The translations under genes and the position numbers were made by a program. Of a stretch of 64,000 nucleotides of DNA, positions 62,291 through 64,000 are shown piece after piece. A model generated the notes under the pieces. That model made no database searches, was not told the origin of the DNA, and saw nothing but the letters and a program-made list of their open reading frames with translations. Source of the stretch: Bacillota bacterium (GTDB taxonomy: Bacteria > Bacillota > Clostridia > Peptostreptococcales > Anaerovoracaceae); contig JAQYCQ010000037.1 of the NCBI GenBank assembly GCA_028724585.1, positions 1 through 64,000 on the forward strand. The letters are read 5' to 3'. Numbering within the stretch: the stretch's first letter is position 1; every line of letters starts with the position of its first letter.

Positions 62291-62557
62291 CTATTCTTCT
62301 TTATCCGGCCGCGTCACTCTGGAATATATCGTCTTGGCGCTCACGCCCCTGACTTTGCCGATCCTGCCGGCCAGAGTGTTTATTACATCCTGGGGAGCGT
62401 CCAGCGCTATGCAGATGATATTGACGCCGGCCTGTCTGTACGGCAGGCCCATCCTGCCGATTATGTACTGGCCGCAGCCGTGCAGCAGTTCGTTTATCTG
62501 CCCCGTCGCCTCTATATCTTCGACGATTATCCCTAAAATGGCGATTCTCGTTTCCAT
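62291..62557 (-). CDS. TM1266-type (ACT-like) iron-hydrogenase system regulator
   Basis: An 88-residue protein: METRIAILGIIVEDIEATGQINELLHGCGQYIIGRMGLPYR then VNIICIALDAPQDVINTLAGRIGKVRGVSAKTIYS. This matches the small TM1266 family, usually annotated as putative iron-only hydrogenase system regulator, with an ACT-like fold. ATG at 62557 follows GAGAGG. It is the first gene of the long operon; such proteins are normally found beside [FeFe]-hydrogenase maturation genes, so finding it before nitrogenase-like genes is informative. Confidence 0.85.
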   Translation of the reverse strand: METRIAILGIIVEDIEATGQINELLHGCGQYIIGRMGLPYRQAGVNIICIALDAPQDVINTLAGRIGKVRGVSAKTIYSRVTRPDKEE

Positions 62558-62574
62558 CCGTATTCCTCTCGCAA

Positions 62575-62603
62575 TAAAAAAAACCGCATCGAAAAGATGC
62601 GGT
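62575..62603 (-). terminator. Leader terminator before the nitrogenase-like/hyp operon
   Basis: A perfect 8-bp stem (62583-62590 with 62596-62603), 5-nt loop and a run of T on the minus strand (62576-62582), ending about 5 nt before the GAGAGG ribosome site of the first gene. Its place in the leader suggests attenuation rather than the end of another gene. Confidence 0.8.
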
Positions 62604-62609
62604 CTGATC

Positions 62610-62690
62610 ACTCACTGTTCCCAGGTCCGGTTTCTGCGCGAGCGTATAGTACGCCCGTTTAAGGGTAAGCTCTGTCCGGTACCTGTTCTG
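62610..62690 (-). ncRNA. Structured leader RNA, unassigned (candidate riboswitch)
   Basis: On the minus strand the 5' arm 62676-62685 pairs with 62622-62630 (nine pairs, one bulged A) and closes a domain that itself contains GCGTA/TACGC and CCC/GGG helices. The leader terminator follows. I cannot match it to a known riboswitch class from memory. Confidence 0.5.
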
Positions 62691-62754
62691 GTATACAATA
62701 TCGCGCATCTTTGATCTCAATACAATATTTCGACCTCAGATCATATTTACTTTA

Positions 62755-62782
62755 TTATTACCCACTATCGGCGAAAAATCAA
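62755..62782 (-). promoter_or_regulatory. Possible promoter of the nitrogenase-like/hyp operon
   Basis: TTGATT (62777-62782) and TAATAA (62755-62760) with a 16-nt spacer. Weak match, but well placed to transcribe the structured leader. Confidence 0.4.
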
Positions 62783-62850
62783 GGGAACCGGGCTGTTAAT
62801 AAATAATCAGGACGGACCCGGCCGTTCTCCCCGAAGGCGCCGATACTGTA

Positions 62851-62878
62851 AGAAAAAGCTCCGGCGGAACCGGAGCTT
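62851..62878 (-). terminator. Terminator after the PC4-like gene
   Basis: A perfect 9-bp stem (62856-62864 with 62870-62878) followed on the minus strand by TTTCTT. 139 nt beyond the PC4-like stop codon; nothing coding lies between. Confidence 0.7.
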
Positions 62879-63017
62879 GGGATAAGTGACTTTTTTTGTG
62901 ACTGGGATCTTTTCTGTGCGCTGCCGCGCGCCTTTCTTTAAGTTGTGCCGACGGCCGTGCCTCACAGGACAGCCGCCGGCGTTATATCACCGGTGCTCTG
63001 AAAAAGAGCGCCTGCTG

Positions 63018-63401
63018 TTATGAGGCCAGCTGCTCTGACTGCTGCCGGCTGTCCTGTTCATCCTGTGACAGGTCCTGCGCCTGGTCCGGGCCGGTGGCTG
63101 AAAGCGCGCCGGCCCCCTGATCAAAAGGCACATCGTCATCTTCGCTGAATTCAGCCGCGTTGCCCTTCATGATATTGAAGAGCTCGCAGACCTCTTCCCT
63201 GGTCATGGTCACGCCTTTGCTCATCTTCTGATGGTCCGGCTGCCATTCCCTGATGTCGTATTTAGCCTCGCGGCCGTTCCATGCCACCGCGTTGAACTCC
63301 TTGAGCCAGCCTCTGCCTGTTGTGGAGAGAACTCCGAAGTGCTTCTCTATTGTGAAGCTGAAGTCGTCGTCTCCCCCGCGCCTGCTGTTATTCTGAGGCA
63401 T
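63018..63401 (-). CDS. PC4/YdbC-family ssDNA-binding protein
   Basis: A 127-residue protein. Residues about 12-80 (FSFTIEKHFGVLST, WLKEFNAVAWNGREAKYDIREWQPDHQKMSKGVTMT split by GRG) match the bacterial PC4-like fold of Lactococcus YdbC, which binds single-stranded DNA as a dimer. The remaining 45 residues are an acidic, Gln-rich tail, as in many ssDNA-binding proteins. Its start follows AAGGAAGGTGATACCAT. Possible relevance: the window is rich in DNA sequences able to form ssDNA hairpins. Confidence 0.8.
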   Translation of the reverse strand: MPQNNSRRGGDDDFSFTIEKHFGVLSTTGRGWLKEFNAVAWNGREAKYDIREWQPDHQKMSKGVTMTREEVCELFNIMKGNAAEFSEDDDVPFDQGAGALSATGPDQAQDLSQDEQDSRQQSEQLAS

Positions 63402-63445
63402 ATGGTATCACCTTCCTTTGATTGATCTCTAAACCCCTGATTCCG

Positions 63446-63479
63446 AAAAAATAATTCGGCGCGGCGCGCTGGGCGCCGC
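63446..63479 (-). terminator. Hairpin with T tract in the PC4-like leader
   Basis: A perfect 7-bp stem (63461-63467 with 63473-63479) followed on the minus strand by ATTATTTTTTC. It lies downstream of the promoter at 63507-63535 and before the gene, so it could be an attenuator or a late terminator for the bile-salt-hydrolase-like gene. Confidence 0.6.
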
Positions 63480-63506
63480 ATTTATTCGACGATCGTCTGT
63501 AAGTAC

Positions 63507-63535
63507 ATGATACCTTCATTACCATTATCTGTCAA
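63507..63535 (-). promoter_or_regulatory. Promoter of the PC4-like gene
   Basis: A perfect TTGACA (63530-63535) and TATCAT (63507-63512) on the minus strand with 17-nt spacing. Confidence 0.7.
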
Positions 63536-63601
63536 TATATATTTTACAAATAATTACAAGAACGGCGGGGCCGCCATTTTTCAGTTCTGCCGCAGGCACT
63601 G

Positions 63602-63616
63602 GTCCGCGGAGCGGAC
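63602..63616. repeat. GGA palindrome
   Basis: GTCCGC-GGA-GCGGAC, perfect, 20 nt after the stop of the last gene. Confidence 0.75.
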
Positions 63617-63635
63617 GCCGGCGCCTTTTCATATA

Positions 63636-64000
63636 TTAATTTTCAAACAGGATGTCAGCTTCCTTTTTCAGCGGGAATTCCGACAGGCCGCTGCCGTCCA
63701 GGTCTTCTTTATTCATATCGATCGCGGTTATGCGGCTGTTGTCGTATGTCGTGTAATAGTAGATTCCCTTATCCAGGTTGGCGCAGGCGCTGTAGATGGT
63801 GATCTCATAGTCGTCGCCGCCCAGGTGTACGCATCCCCTCTGCTGCTCGACAGACTGCAGTATGTGGAAGAACTGGCTGACGCTCTGAGCCTCGGAACCG
63901 TCGCACAGCGAATTGGCGCGGGTAAAGGCCGCCTTGACGAAACGCGACTGGGAAGAAAGGTCTCCCGGCAGTCCCATGGCGCCCATGCCCCTGCTGTAAG
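63636..64000 (-). CDS. Choloylglycine hydrolase family protein (bile salt hydrolase-like), 3' part
   Basis: The C-terminal 121 residues of a choloylglycine hydrolase/penicillin V acylase-family protein, cut by the window edge. YSRGMGAMGLPGDLSSQSRF (the first codons continue from outside), FFHILQSVEQQRGCVHLG and YEITIYSACANLDKGIYYYTTYDN are diagnostic for bile salt hydrolases of gut Firmicutes. The catalytic N-terminal cysteine lies outside the window, so activity cannot be judged. It implies an intestinal habitat. Confidence 0.88.
   Translation of the reverse strand, partial: YSRGMGAMGLPGDLSSQSRFVKAAFTRANSLCDGSEAQSVSQFFHILQSVEQQRGCVHLGGDDYEITIYSACANLDKGIYYYTTYDNSRITAIDMNKEDLDGSGLSEFPLKKEADILFEN

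Noticed and set aside
50943..62557. Conventional nitrogen-fixation (nif) cluster
   Set aside because: D/K proteins are 357-470 residues and divergent, and nifB, nifE, nifN and nifV are absent from the window, so nitrogen fixation is not supported.
62301..62720. 139-codon open frame starting in the operon leader
   Set aside because: It runs through the terminator and over the TM1266-type gene in another frame, with no ribosome site; not a convincing leader peptide.

Overview
The window looks like a chromosome segment of a strictly anaerobic, gut-associated Gram-positive bacterium of the class Clostridia. The evidence is a partial bile-salt-hydrolase-type gene at the right edge, a T-box-controlled trp operon, a Clostridia-style division and cell-wall operon with meso-DAP-type MurE, ferredoxin-type and radical-SAM enzymes, HypCDEF, and nitrogenase-like proteins. 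I cannot name the genus from sequence alone.

Layout. 1-629: three tRNA genes (Asn, Leu, initiator Met) on the minus strand behind a near-perfect promoter. 819-8489: DUF554 membrane protein (apparent ATT start), TPR protein, radical SAM protein, argS, mutS2, zapA. 8517-11963: pheS-pheT. 12061-26337: the division/cell-wall operon, transcribed leftwards as mraZ-rsmH-ftsL-ftsI-murE-murF-mraY-murD-ftsW-murG-ftsQ-ftsZ, with no ftsA, murC or murB in it. 26586-33691: an aroD-aroK fusion gene, DUF2007 protein, thrS, ychF, lgt and a lipoprotein. 33873-39198: P-type ATPase, ferredoxin-type aldo/keto reductase, flavin reductase-like protein and a phosphoribosyltransferase. 39284-46341: trp promoter, tryptophan T-box and trpEGDCFBA with a terminator. 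46459-50772: a small unknown protein, methyltransferase, cysteine hydrolase, a LysR regulator, metY and a candidate LysR operator. 50943-62603: the most unusual region. 63018-64000: a PC4-like ssDNA-binding protein and the 3' end of the bile-salt-hydrolase-like gene.

The unusual operon (50943-62557, minus strand) is one tightly packed unit. In transcription order it holds a TM1266/ACT-type small regulator, a first nitrogenase-like H-D-K set, a second nitrogenase-like H-D-K set, then hypF-hypC-hypD-hypE. Several junctions overlap (4, 1, 8, 1 and 8 nt), so co-expression is very likely. Both H proteins keep the P-loop and the two [4Fe-4S] cysteines. No nifB/E/N, hydrogenase structural gene, hypA or hypB is in the window. 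The 5' leader folds into a stem closed by 9 pairs, followed by an intrinsic terminator just upstream of the first gene, suggesting attenuation. I recognise no characterised pathway with this composition. A plausible inference is an undescribed reductase or metallocofactor system that draws on the Fe(CN)2CO chemistry of HypCDEF.

A second pattern crosses the whole window: short palindromes of the form six-base arm, TCC or GGA, complementary arm. The arms differ from copy to copy but stay complementary. I count 23 perfect copies by eye, 15 between genes and 8 inside genes, against about 0.5 expected in 64 kb of random sequence. Related units have TGC or TTC centres. On one strand all these centres read GGA, GCA or GAA closed by C and G, i.e. 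GNA-triloop mini-hairpins.
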